This document shows positions 23,054 to 33,639 of a stretch of 64,000 bases of DNA, in pieces. Numbering within the stretch: the first letter of the stretch is position 1; the number at the start of each line of letters is the position of its first letter. The DNA is from Clitopilus passeckerianus (Eukaryota > Basidiomycota > Agaricomycetes > Agaricales > Entolomataceae): positions 186,001 through 250,000 of the forward strand of contig CALYLX010000067.1 of assembly GCA_944990035.1 (NCBI GenBank). The letters run 5' to 3'. Under the pieces are notes generated by a model. It saw only the letters and a program-made list of their open reading frames with translations. It made no database searches and was not told where the DNA came from. The position numbers were made by a program, and so were the translations under genes.

Positions 23054-25506
23054 CTACAACAGGGAGGTCGCCTTGGAAAGTACTAAAACATGCGATCCGC
23101 CAGGTAAAGAAATCTCTTGGCCCTCCTTAACGCTATTTGCAGACTTTCCGTCGAGGACCAAGGTCCCGCCGAACCCCACTGGAACTCGGAAGACACCAGA
23201 ACTCTTCGAAGGGGTAGATATGCTGAGATTGAGAGTGTTCGTTGAAAACTGCCACTTGACACTGTACCAGCCCAGTGGCGTCTCAAATCCGCCTTCGGCT
23301 GAAGGTACGCCACCACCAACATGGGGAGCGACGGCCCATGTCTGGCCTTGAGGCGATGTGACTTGGAGGCCAAGAACGTAGAAGGTCAGAGCCGAAGTTG
23401 GGCCCGCAGACCACCCATGAGCGTGTGAGGTGTAAGTAGGGTCATTGTTATATCCTCGATAGTAGCGGTACCTATGTTCGAGAGAGCCGATTAGTCGGTT
23501 TCTTGACAATTGCATTGCGAAGGAAGACTCACGCAAGAGAGCCGTTTCCGGTGAATCCTTCTAGGAGCGTGCTCTGTACTGACGTATTCGTGTACAGCAT
23601 GAAACCCCAGGTCCTATGAAGTAAGTCCATAGCTCGAGCGTCGTTCCCAGACTCGAAGTGAGCCTGGAGCTGTATCATAGGATAAATGCCTAAACCACGC
23701 CAGTTCAAAGACTCGAATCTTACCTCGAATCCACTGATGAAGGGACTGATTGTATCAGGTAACTCAGGCGCAACAGGCCCTAAATCGTTCCAATTCTTCT
23801 GCAACCCCACGCTGATTCGACTCGCCTGCGACTGGGAAGTCGTTAAATTGTACAGAACAGCCAGAGAATTCGCATCTTGAGGGTACAAGGTCGTCGTTTG
23901 GTTGTCCCTGTACATCCCAGCGGCCTCGACCCAAAATACATCATTGAACTTTGTCTTGATAGAGCTAGCGTTCTTGGAGTAGGCAGTGGCGAGAGATTGC
24001 TGGTCGATGTGGCTGGCTAGGTCCGCAGCTGTGACAAGGACCTGTTGGGAGAGCTCGTCAGCCGTGCACAAGAAGTGGTAGGAGAGACCCTTACGCGATA
24101 CAGAAGAGCATTTCCCTCAGCATTGATCCCACCACCACCGAGCCTCGCCCAGTCCCGTAGGCCAGTTACGTTCATTAGACCTATCTTGCTGTCTACCTTG
24201 CCTTCAAGGAAAGCAACAGCCCTCGTGTAGTCCGCCCAGACATTCTTCAGCCAGTCTGAATCGCCCGAGTATAGGTAATAGTTGTCTATAGAACATCATG
24301 AGTTTTAGAAAATCGCAAGGCGTCGAGTGACGTACGAGTCCCGATCAAAGTCCAAGCATGGTAGGTATCGGAATCCTTCTGGTTCAAGGGAGGTCCAGAT
24401 TCAGGCAAAGCACCCGTTTTGGGGTTGATGTTGGAGAACATCGTTGAGAGGGCGTTGCGTGTGGGAATGAGGTCGTTTGTTGAGACGAATTGAGCAGGGA
24501 CTGCGATTCCCATATCTCCCGGCCAGACCGATCTGAAGGAGTGTTAGTTTCATGAGGTAGTACGAAATACACAACATCGTACCTATCCCGTTTGGCGCCA
24601 TCCACGATGATCGGTCCTGCGACACCGAGCGAGTAATTGTTGTACCATCCTGAAGACATGTTAGCTTATCAATATGCTACAATGGACAAAAACATACCAG
24701 TCGCTGGTGCCGGATTGACTCTGCCAGTCAAAAGAGGCACAGTGTTCGTCTGTACCGTGTAGGCTCCCGCATACCAGACTGATTTTGAAGCGTTAGCAAA
24801 CAGACTCGCAGAAGAAACATATGGCTTACTCTTCGTTAAGAAATCAGCATCATGGAACTCGGGATCCTGAGCGTAAAAGTATCCTGAATACGCCCTCATG
24901 TCGGTCACATGGGGCATGAACGAGATAGCACAGGACACGTTGGAGATGGTTAAAGGTGCGTCGGAGTCGGAAACAATGGTGAGGTAGCGGAAACCGCCTC
25001 TTAAGGCGTAGGCAGGCTGAGTCCAGTACCCTGCCTTCAGCGGTGCAGGAATACGTAGCACTCCGTCGCGTTTCTGGGTGTCGGAGGCGATTGAAGAATC
25101 ATCCGAGGCGTCTGGACGAATGTAGAGAGGAGATTCGGTGAAGGAGAACGAGAATGCTGAGGTAGAAGTGACGGTTCCGAGGTTTAGAGAAATGAGACCG
25201 CCGACCTTTGGTTCTCTTTGGTCAGATATGTTGGCTGGCGAGACTGAATGATGAGAAACCACATACCTCTTTCCCGTAATCCAGAGCGATCCAAGAGCCT
25301 TTGCCGGAGATGGTAGCTGTACCTTTGTTTGCGACTAGATTGGCGGCATTTTATATCGTCCCATTAGAAGAATGGATAGCAGTCGGGTAAACTGTCTTCG
25401 AGGACGGTGCATAGTTAAACTTGTCCCATGCGCCAGAGGGAGCACGAGCTTGGATGGCAGAAACCAGTCCCAAGACGACGGGTAGAAAGAGCGTCCAATG
25501 CATCAT
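23054..25506 (-). CDS. Six-hairpin glycosidase, early stop codon
   Basis: Multi-exon gene for a secreted six-hairpin (GH78 alpha-L-rhamnosidase-like) glycosidase. The start at 25506 gives a signal peptide, MMHWTLFLPVVLGLVSAIQA. Later pieces follow the family order: GGLISLNLGTV, YLTIVSDSDAPLTISNVSCA, WYNNYSLGVAGPIIVDGAKR, VWPGDMGIAVPAQFV, SDTYHAWTLIGT, RDWARLGGGGINAEGNALLY, FESLNWRGLGIYP and HAHGWSAGPTSALTFYVLG. The catalytic acidic residues cannot be assigned by eye. In the first exon, about 49 codons in, the frame holds TAA at 25351-25353 (coding NGTI, stop, NAANLVANKG). Sequence on both sides reads as the family, so this is a nonsense lesion or an error. No credible intron avoids it. The rest is open, so the gene is recently disrupted at most. 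Confidence 0.75.
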
Positions 25507-26055
25507 TTCTGGTTAAGATGAAGCGACTCGACGTCCGTTTTATATTTGACCGTCGGGACAATCCTCAATCATGGGACCATTGGAGCTTCCTTGGGCCCGC
25601 CGGGCCGCCGTGGATGTTGGCGAGAAATAGAACTTCGAGGCATGACCGGTAGTACTACAGTTTGTATGAGGCGTATGATCTTGGAAGAACCCTGGAGAGA
25701 ATCGGTCCAGCGTAAATTTCAATTGTACGGCGAAACTGGAATGCGCTCACTTAAGGCTTTACAACGCCTCTCGGTGTCGTGTAACGCGGTTGTATCTACC
25801 AAGCTGGTCTGCTCCTTTCCCAGAGGTCGGTCCCGAGTTCATACAAGCATCACGAATTCTCGTTATGATTCAATGCGACCACAAATTTGAATTGAGCGCT
25901 TGCTCATGGTGGTTCAGTCGGAGGATTGGCCTCGGCTAAGGCGATGACTCTTTGTGGTTGCCAGTGCATTAGCCGGTGATCCGATTGTGGCTGATAACAA
26001 ATTCAGAGGTTTAGGTTAGGGTTACAAGCTTTGTCTTTACCATCAACGACGACCT
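25507..26055. other. Divergent promoter region
   Basis: Between the glycosidase start (minus strand) and the next gene start (plus strand). It holds a TTAGGTTAGGGTT motif at 26011-26023. No other feature was recognised. Confidence 0.5.
26011..26023 (+). promoter_or_regulatory. Telobox-like TTAGGG motif
   Basis: TTAGGTTAGGGTT lies 33 bases before the ATG at 26056. Similar motifs precede two other genes in this window. In some fungi, TTAGGG-binding Myb-type factors act at gene promoters; that this one is bound is inference. Confidence 0.35.
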
Positions 26056-27112
26056 ATGGAATCGCTGAATCTCCATACGCTGGCCAGTTCTCTACCACTG
26101 GCGCAGCAAAATGCTGAGAAAGAGCTAGCGAACAACTTTAAAGGTATTTTTCTTCACTTTGTTCCAAGAGATTTGTCGCGGAATGACTCACGTTCGTCTA
26201 TCAACAGCGGCTGCTTTGAGCCTCACAAACCTCTATCGCGCCTCCCGAGAAAACTCAAAACGGGCTTACAATCATGGCTACGCTACTGCCTGCCAGGATC
26301 TTCTGACCATGATACAACAAGGAGTGTCCCTTAATCAGGCGGGATCGTCACATGACGCAGACGGCGGGGGGATGACTATCGGGAGGGTTATGGATTGGAT
26401 TGAGGCGCGGCTAGAAGCAATAAAGAGCGCAGAGGAAGAGGAGGAAGAGGATCAAAGACCTGAAAACGACAAGGAGGATCAAAGGCAAACCGCTGTAGCA
26501 ACCGATGCTGGCGCGAGAGCACCCAGAGCTACCACGTCGCAACCCACTACATTATCATCGTCGAGAGAGCAAGTAAGCCGCCAATTTTCCCCGTGTCACC
26601 AACAGATACTGACCGCACACGACCCACAGCATCCAACGCTGGCGACTCCCACCTCACTCCGACCCGTGCCAACGGAACCCTTGACCGCACTCCGCCACCG
26701 CGCCAGCAACCGAATACGTCCCGCCCCCAAGGTAGACGTTCCACCAACCCCTGCTACAACACCAGCAGCAAGCTTTGAAGAATCTGTGTCTCCGAACTCC
26801 TTCAGGGCATCAGATATCCCGTTCCCTATATCGGCTGGCGCCAAGCGAAGACACGCGATGATGATGATGCTTGATTCGGGTCCTTCGCCCACTTCGATTC
26901 CTGTGACGGGCGTTGAGGCTTCTGCTACGTCTGGCCCAACGACTGCACCATCAACACCTGGCAGTGGAAGAAGAAGAATACGGAACTCGAAGGCGTCGAA
27001 TCCCTTGGCGCAGAGTCAGGCTGTTAATACCCTGACGGTCCAGCCTTCCGCTGAGGCTATGGATGTGGAAGATGACGGCGGGCGGGAGCGAAAGCGGGTT
27101 GCACGAAGATGA
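26056..27112 (+). CDS. Conserved fungal protein, unknown function
   Basis: Exon 1 (26056-26143) joins exon 2 at 26208, giving NNFKAAALSLTNLYRASREN and then SKRAYNHGYATACQDLLTMI. This helical N-terminal block looks like a conserved basidiomycete domain; I cannot name its function. An acidic Glu run, a Thr/Pro/Ser-rich disordered stretch and basic C-terminal patches (GRRRIRNSK and RERKRVARR) follow, which could be nuclear localisation signals. A 57-nt GT-AG segment at 26573-26629 has good splice signals and is a multiple of three without a stop. Both spliced and retained forms would therefore stay in frame. There is no signal peptide or membrane segment. Confidence 0.65.
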
Positions 27113-27550
27113 TCGGGCCTTTTTAGCCTGCATTTCTTTTTTCACGTTTCATTCATGATTTTCCCGTTCCCTTCCTATCAATCATCTCCCCTAATGGACA
27201 CCTTACATACATACTGTAGTTACATCCATTTTTACCCCACCTGTAGCTTTTAGGCACGCATTGCAATGTCATTCCACGATTCAGACTTCATTTTCTTTAT
27301 TTGCCCCACCTCCTTACACTACGTACTTGGTTATTGACTGTAGATACCTAGATGTGAGTATTCACATGGTCTATGATACTGGTTCTCGCGGAGGCTTCCA
27401 CCGATTTTTATGCACACACCCAGCGTCGGTAATCGGGGACGTATACCCAGTTGGTTTTAGCATGCATCCATGCACCCTTCTTTTATTATGATCATGCAGT
27501 TACAAAAGTTGTACTATCTAGAGGCGACACGAATCCCTTTGCAATAGCAG
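27113..27550. other. Convergent 3' region, no gene
   Basis: Between the stop of the plus-strand gene at 27112 and the end of the minus-strand lectin gene. Pyrimidine-rich and T-rich, as expected of 3' untranslated regions. Confidence 0.5.
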
Positions 27551-28213
27551 CTAATCTGTTGAGACCAAAGCGCCGAATCAGACAAGTTCAACTTCGAGGA
27601 GTAAAACGATGCTCGTACCTTGTTCAAAAAACCAAACTTGGTTAAGCCCTTCCCACTGACCCCAGACAGCGACTCTGGTCCCATTGTCGGAACCGCCGAA
27701 ATTCGTCAAGTCGACGTTCAAGCGCGTGTCTGGGATAGAAATCCTGAATGTATCATAAGTTATCCTTGCACCCGGGATGTGGGTGGAATCTGCGACACAT
27801 TGTAGCTTCCACCAATCTCCTCGTCTGGATAAATGTCCCAGCCAAACTCTGCCTCGCTCGCGACGACAGGGGTGTCGTCTCCGGGCTCGTCAGCACCGAG
27901 GGCGATAGCGAGGTATTTGTCGTCGTCCTCGTTCTTCAGTGTCCACTGGTTGGTACCTTCGAGCTGTTCGAGCTTCCACTATGGAGGTTCGTCAGGACCT
28001 TGGGTTCGGTAGTTTGATTCGAGGTTAGAAGTACCTTCTGGTTGTCTCCTCCATGGTCCTCCCAACCGAGAACTATAGAGAAGTAATCAGCATGAGTTAG
28101 ATCAAGAAAGAGAGGTGGAATGCACCAGAAAACCCATCAGAGCCCGATTTATCGAGCACAGTGCCACTCTTGACATTCCTGAGCTTGTACTTCTCACCGC
28201 TTTCAAGACCCAT
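27551..28213 (-). CDS. Small beta-trefoil (ricin-B-like) lectin
   Basis: A short gene split into several exons: MGLESGEKYKLRNVKSGTVL, then VLGWEDHGGDNQK. A third exon begins WKLEQLEGTNQWTLKN and runs to FGWDIYPDEEIGGSYNV. A fourth begins ISIPDTRLNVDLTNFGGS and ends NQVWFFEQ, followed by one residue and a TAG at 27551. The QKW and QVW pieces are QxW-type marks of the ricin-B carbohydrate-binding fold, about 140 residues in all, with no signal peptide. Such stand-alone trefoils in mushrooms bind sugars and some take part in defence; the ligand is unknown. The join between exons three and four uses a weak donor (GTCGCA) and a 53-nt intron with branch-like TAACTTATG. This gene was assembled by eye. 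Confidence 0.7.
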
Positions 28214-29003
28214 GTTCATATAAAATTCAGTCGATTGTTGAGACCCACAAAAGCAGTCAATCAAGAGCTTTTATACGCCAAACGACTGGATTACCCCCGC
28301 TGATGGAAGATGAGCCTTATCCAATGGCAGAAAGGTCCGATGAGCCAAGAGACCAGAGAAGAGCTTGTCCGCAGCACTGCGCGAAGTATGAAGACATCAA
28401 GGAAGACGTGCCGGACGTTATCGATGAAGGCGTGCTCATATTAAGGGCTAGACCTTGTATTTTTAGGTGCTTTGAGCTTCTCGGCACGACCCCATGACGT
28501 TCAGTCTTCCCAAAGTACAAGAAACGAGGAGGAAGCCCACAGAATGTGCCGGTTTTGTTGTCTAGGTCCGATACACATATCAGATCGTCACAAAATCGTC
28601 AGTATAGTGAGACTCGCTCGTATAAAACATTTACGGTGTGCTCAAGGCCAGGACGCTGATAGCGGTCTATTTTCTGTTCGTATGAAGCATACAAAGGTTC
28701 TAGGTGATGGAGGTCGGAGAGCAACTTGGTCCTCCGCCAGTTGCCGCGATAACATTGAGCGATCTGGGTTGGATCCGGGATCATCGGATTAGAAGTTCCA
28801 AGCACGGTTGCACCTTGACATTGGTACTTGCTAATTCGTTCCGTATTCCCCTGCTCGGTGAGATGCAGACCTGATATCTATATATCACTGTATTCTAAAA
28901 TGTGAATAACAGGGACTCGTAATTCTACGAGGTAAACCTCAAGAAAGCCAATCACCATCGTCTGAAAGCGGTTCACAGCTCTTTTGAATCTAGAAAAACC
29001 GGA
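28214..29003. other. Intergenic, no gene seen
   Basis: Upstream of the lectin gene and downstream of the PD-(D/E)XK-like pseudogene. Several short open frames exist on both strands, none with a family resemblance or consistent exon pattern. Confidence 0.45.
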
Positions 29004-30229
29004 TTAATGGCGCAGCCGAGGTTTGATAAGTTCTGAGCATACCCAAGAACTTAAAATACCAGCAATAATATCAGGGATATCCTTCGGGATTACTAGATCC
29101 TCGCCATCGCCTATTGGTCTAGCCCGAAGCGGCCATTTTGAAATACGATATGACGCGCCTACGCCATCCGAGTTGACAGTTAAGATCAAGAAAAGCCACT
29201 CGTATCCATTGGTCAATACTCCCCGCATGTGAGTTTTGCTGGAAAAAGCTTTAGTCAATCTCAACTGTGAGTAAAATAGGGCTTATCATACCCTAATTTC
29301 TTTGCAGATGCATACAGCTCCATAACCACATGAGGAAACGTGATCGTTGAGTCCCACTTTGGCATTATGGGCCTCGGCAACGAAGAGCCTTGATATCGAA
29401 TTTTGTTGTTGCATCAGGGCCCGCGAATTTGGATTGCTGAGGAAATATTCTGTTGCAAGACACAATCGTTAAACGGAACACGGACAACTGTATACACAAA
29501 TCACTCACCGGCACCCGTTGGATCGTTGGTAACGATAATGGTATAATCCGTGACGCCAACGAGTACGAGTTCAGAGCCTGAGGGTGTCGGCACAGAAATA
29601 GTGGACCGGTTGTATTCCGCATTGAATACCACACGTTCGGGAGGTTCGACCATGGCTGATGCGCGGTAGAGAAATGTGTCAACCCAGGTTCGTGCGCTCG
29701 CTTCGGACTTTGCTAGCAAGTGAGTCAAGATTCTGATAATGGAGTCGGGAGCAAGTACTCGCAGGTCGAGCCACTAGGTGTAGAAGCATACCCAGGAAAT
29801 AGTGGAAGTTGTCCCAAGACATAAGATGAGACTGCCCGGCAGATCGAGAGTGCAGAAGGAGGGCGTCCTTTTGGTTTGAGTGAGAGAGGCAGTCCTTCTG
29901 AGATTTTCATTCCGTCCAAGGGATCGGCTGTTGTGGATGAGGATGAGATACTCTAACCAGCAGGTGAGCGCATGAGAATTAGGGTGATTGACGCAGGCGC
30001 TTGCGTGAGTAGTATCTATCTTGTCCTGCATCCACCACAGGAGGCTATCTAGTTGCGGGAGTGCTGCCCCACTAAGCTCTACTTCGAATGGGGTGCTCTG
30101 GGCATCTCCATTCTCTTTGATACTGACTTTAAATTGCCGAAGAGCGTGGAAGGCAGATAAAAGTTCTTTCCTCGTGCAACCAGACCGTGTCTTGCGCTTC
30201 TTGTTCGTTTGCTGAACTGCACTCATCAT
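29004..30229 (-). pseudogene. PD-(D/E)XK-like protein, frameshifted
   Basis: Relic of an Agaricomycete family with a PD-(D/E)XK nuclease-like fold, often highly expanded in mushrooms. From the ATG at 30229 the frame gives the family N-terminus (KRKTRSGCTRKELLSAFHAL, ALPQLDSLLWWMQDKID, NHPNSHALTCWLEYL). The continuation is in a second frame (PSALSICRAVSSYVLGQLPL), then a third (RILTHLLAKSEASARTWVDT, GVTDYTIIVTND). A last shift separates LFVAEAHNAKVG from HVVMELYASAKKLG. The C-terminal part MRGVLTNGYEWLFLILTVN is intact. Where active relatives have E-x-K, this copy reads E-A-H, so the catalytic lysine appears lost. At least three frame changes lack plausible introns. Confidence 0.7.
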
Positions 30230-30294
30230 GGCTGTAAACACTGAACGGGGGTCGGCCCGGGAATTTGTCAGAATTTCCGTCTGAAATCATTCGG

Positions 30295-30308
30295 CTAGGG
30301 TTAGGGTC
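30295..30308 (+). promoter_or_regulatory. Telobox-like TTAGGG motif
   Basis: CTAGGGTTAGGGTC. With the preceding G it is a 15-base exact match to the motif at 33583-33597. It lies 66 bases upstream of the start of the minus-strand PD-(D/E)XK-like relic. A regulatory role is inferred only from its repetition near gene starts. Confidence 0.35.
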
Positions 30309-30864
30309 GACCTGACTTGAACCTTCCCTCGACTCCCACCGGCATGAACAGAAGTTTGAACCCTCCTAAAAGAACTCGCACCTTGATGGTTTTGCATAAA
30401 AAGGTCAGCAAAGACATTGTCATTGTCAACCCCCGCTCTCAGGGCGATTGGTGATGACAATAAACTTTCGGAGACACTAATTCCTTCAACCTCGACTCGA
30501 TGAAGCGTCACTGGTTCTCATCTTCCTCCTCAGACGGAGGTCGGCCCTCATCACTGTGAAAGTAATGATCAGAACCATTGACTTTCACCTGTCAAACGCC
30601 TTTGCAAAGTCTCCTGGGTTGAACTTCGGAAGAGTGCGACTCGTAGGCCCTCTTAGGGACATTGCGGCAGCCTAAAATGGGCTTGTGGCTTTCCTCCCTG
30701 ACACTTGCCATTTCCATACGAAACTGTGTCCATCGTGGTGTGAACCTCGTGCCTCACACAGCTATCGGTGATTAAACATAGGAAGTTGAGGAACTCTGTT
30801 CAAACCTTCCACACCACTCCCTTCCCCAAGGCTCTTGAATTCTCGTTTCTTTGGTTCGTTCCCA

Positions 30865-33429
30865 ATGCGACACGACGATACCAGCGGGCAGGAGGGGAAT
30901 CGGGCGCCTCGAGAGGAGCATGGACGTTCGGCCGAAGAATCAAATGCGAGATCTGATATCCTCCTCATCAACATGCCCTCAGTCGCGTCTTTTGAGCGGG
31001 AACGATCTCAAAGGTCAGCTTCGAGTGTACCTTCTTCAGCTACCATGTATGTTCTCCTGGAACTCACGTTTTCAGCTCAATATCCTTACTCTAGCCACCT
31101 GATAGTGGGAACAATCTCTCAGAAGCACAACCTCCACGGGCTAGTCTGGAGCTGGGTCATCCTCTCGAAGGCAGCAATCCCTCAGCGCTCGATGAAAGTC
31201 AGTTGAGTCAATCTCATTCCGACTTCAGCGCCAGGATCAGGTTGTTCCCACTGGTACCTTCCAAGAGCCGCCGATACGAGCTTGGTCGAAAGAGGCTAGT
31301 CAGCTTAACCTCCTTGTCTATCTCAAGCCTGAACACCTTTCTTTAGGAAGAAGTCGGCTGACCCCATCATCGTTGCTGCTAATGAGCAATTTGATAGGTT
31401 AGCGCCAAGTAATCACTGACTGAGAGGCTGGTATACTAACCCATCTGCGCCAGCACCGATAACCTGCCAACAGGCTGGACTAAATATATTCATCCCGAGG
31501 GATTACCCTTCTTCCACTTCGATGGAGACATGCTCCGGCATCAACCCGAACCTTGTCCTGGGTGGAAAACGCAACAAATCGTCACCGAGAACTGGATCTG
31601 TGACACGCCCACGCGTAATCCTCCCAACAAAGACCTCGAGGATGTCGTTGAAGTCGTACAGTATATCGCCATATTAATCCGAGCTCAGAATATCCAAATT
31701 CCTGAAGGCTCTCACCTGTTCCTACAACTCAGTTACGAACGGCTAAGACCCAGTTGTGGTTATTATTTTGCTAACCCGCGAAGACGCAACATATTCTGGA
31801 TACGAGCGTCTAATATATCAGGCTACCTCAAAAACTCCTATCGCGATATGACGAAGTCGTATATCCGTATGTTTCTTCGCCTATATCGTAGACCCTTCTC
31901 ATTTGACTCTTAGAACTGTATCTGGAAACTGAATATTGGTACAAAACATCAACCTTACTCAGGTTCATGGCTAATGTGATTGAATTCTGAAGGTATCATT
32001 GTGAATGTTTTTCGAATATCATGCCGCCAACGGCGTCCATACTTGACCTTGCGGCGGATGCAGTTAGGGACGCTCAAACGGGTGAGTACTACAGCTGAAG
32101 AAAGCGGCCTTGACTGTGCTCTGACGAGTAGAAGCTGTCCTGGGCTCCAACCGTTCCTCTTATTTGAAGACCTTGGAACAGTTGTCGATGATGTCGGATA
32201 TTCTTTCCAGAGTAGAACGTAAGGCAATTATTCTGTAGCCTCTACACTTGCTGATGGTTACTTTAGGTCAACTGGAGAAGGGACGCCATCCTCTACCATC
32301 CTCTTATCCCATTTGTGAGCGCCGTTTCTCGTCTATTGTACACTTATCTGAACCTAAATGCACTACCTAAAGATGCATGCCTCCGACAGATATGTACGAG
32401 TTCAACCACTTATGATTACATCTACTCATCCGAGGCGTTTCTTAGACGAAGACCGCTGTCACAATCTATTCGGCGAATACAACGCCAGGCTGAACTGTGA
32501 CACCAGTATCTACACTCTTCAAGGAACCGACAAGCCATCTTGGGTCTTCCGAGCGTCATCTCTCGCGCTCTTCTGTTTGCCGTATCTGCATTTCAGCCGA
32601 CTCAAAGAGGTATGGGTAGACGAGACGGGGGTTCCTGAGCGATGGAGGAAGTACTTTGATCAGGTCAACCAGCAATGGGGGGAGCATATCGTACATGTAA
32701 GTTCTTGTTTTCGACCGCTTTGCTACGACAGTACAAGTCGCTAACGATTTTGACCTGCTTCTTAGGCTTCAATAATGCTGAACGCTAACATTGCTTTCCT
32801 CGCATTATCGTCAGGTGGCCTCGATGATGCACCTCTAGCCTACTACCAGCAAGTTGCGGGTTATCTATCCCTGACAGCCAGTTTTACCAGTATGGCAGTT
32901 GCCCTGCTACTCACTCGCGAGCAGAAATGGCAGCTGAATGCCAAAGGTGAACGGGTGAGTCCAGTCTGGGCTTGTCAACTGTTCAGATACTCACGATTTA
33001 TTGTAGCATAATTGGATATACACAGTTTCGCACAGAAAGTTGGAAGGAATTGAAGCACTTTCTACGTTGTTTTCCATCCCGTACGCAGCGCTCATATGGG
33101 AGTAAGCAAATGCCCTTTTTTGTATACTTTTTCTGTGCCCTTCCTGACCGATATACAATTGAAGATTGATAGCGTTTCTCGCGGCATACTTACTGATGGG
33201 TTTCCAACAGAGATAAATACCGAGGCTGGTGGTCCTTATTGCGGTTTATCCGACACCAATACTCGTGGCATGGTGTCTAATAATCAACTCGGCACAAAGT
33301 TACGACGAGGTTCAACGTCGCATTGGGGCTGTAGGACCATGGGTTTGGGATAGGTTGCGTCTTGGTTTTCAAGGATTGAAGAAGGGTTTACATGGATCAG
33401 GGGATGAGGATAGCCCGATTAGTGCGTGA
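30865..33429 (+). CDS. WW-like membrane protein, copy 1
   Basis: Multi-exon gene of an Agaricomycete membrane-protein family with no known function. After a polar, Ser-rich N-terminus comes a WW-like segment, LPTGWTKYIHPEGLPFFHFD. The second tryptophan of a true WW domain is not evident. A conserved middle follows (NIQIPEGSHLFLQLSYERLR, CGYYFANPRRRNIFWI). The C-terminal half holds SASIMLNANIAFLAL-like and YLSLTASFTSMAVALLLT, probable membrane helices, and a last hydrophobic segment PTPILVAWCLII before the end. The ATG at 30865 is the first in its frame, but exon limits near 31.0-31.5 kb are uncertain. A full-length paralog sits at 38073, on the far side of the TFIIIC gene. Confidence 0.65.
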
Positions 33430-33582
33430 AGCGTGTATGATACTCGTAGGTACCCGATTTGAAGAGAATGAAGCGAACCATTGGCCTTCCGACTGGTAGA
33501 GATTCAGACATGTCGTCCAGACAGCCAAGGAATGAAACCAGTGCTGAAAACCACTGAGCCAAGTGACCATCAGAAGCGCCGC

Positions 33583-33597
33583 GCTAGGGTTAGGGTC
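33583..33597 (+). promoter_or_regulatory. Telobox-like TTAGGG motif
   Basis: GCTAGGGTTAGGGTC ends 43 bases before the ATG of the TFIIIC subunit gene. The same 15 bases occur at 30294-30308 and a related motif at 26011. In yeasts, TTAGGG sites near starts of ribosome- and Pol III-related genes are bound by Tbf1-like factors; the link here is inference. Confidence 0.4.
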
Positions 33598-33639
33598 ACG
33601 CTTCCTGTCTTCAACTCCTACGACCTGCAGCGAGCAAAG

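Noticed and set aside
28303..28792. Plus-strand open frames downstream of the lectin promoter
   Set aside because: Several overlapping short frames on both strands, no domain, no conserved motif, no exon pattern.
30295..30308. TTAGGG repeats as an internal telomere remnant
   Set aside because: Only two repeat units, flanked by ordinary sequence and recurring near gene starts; a promoter motif fits better.
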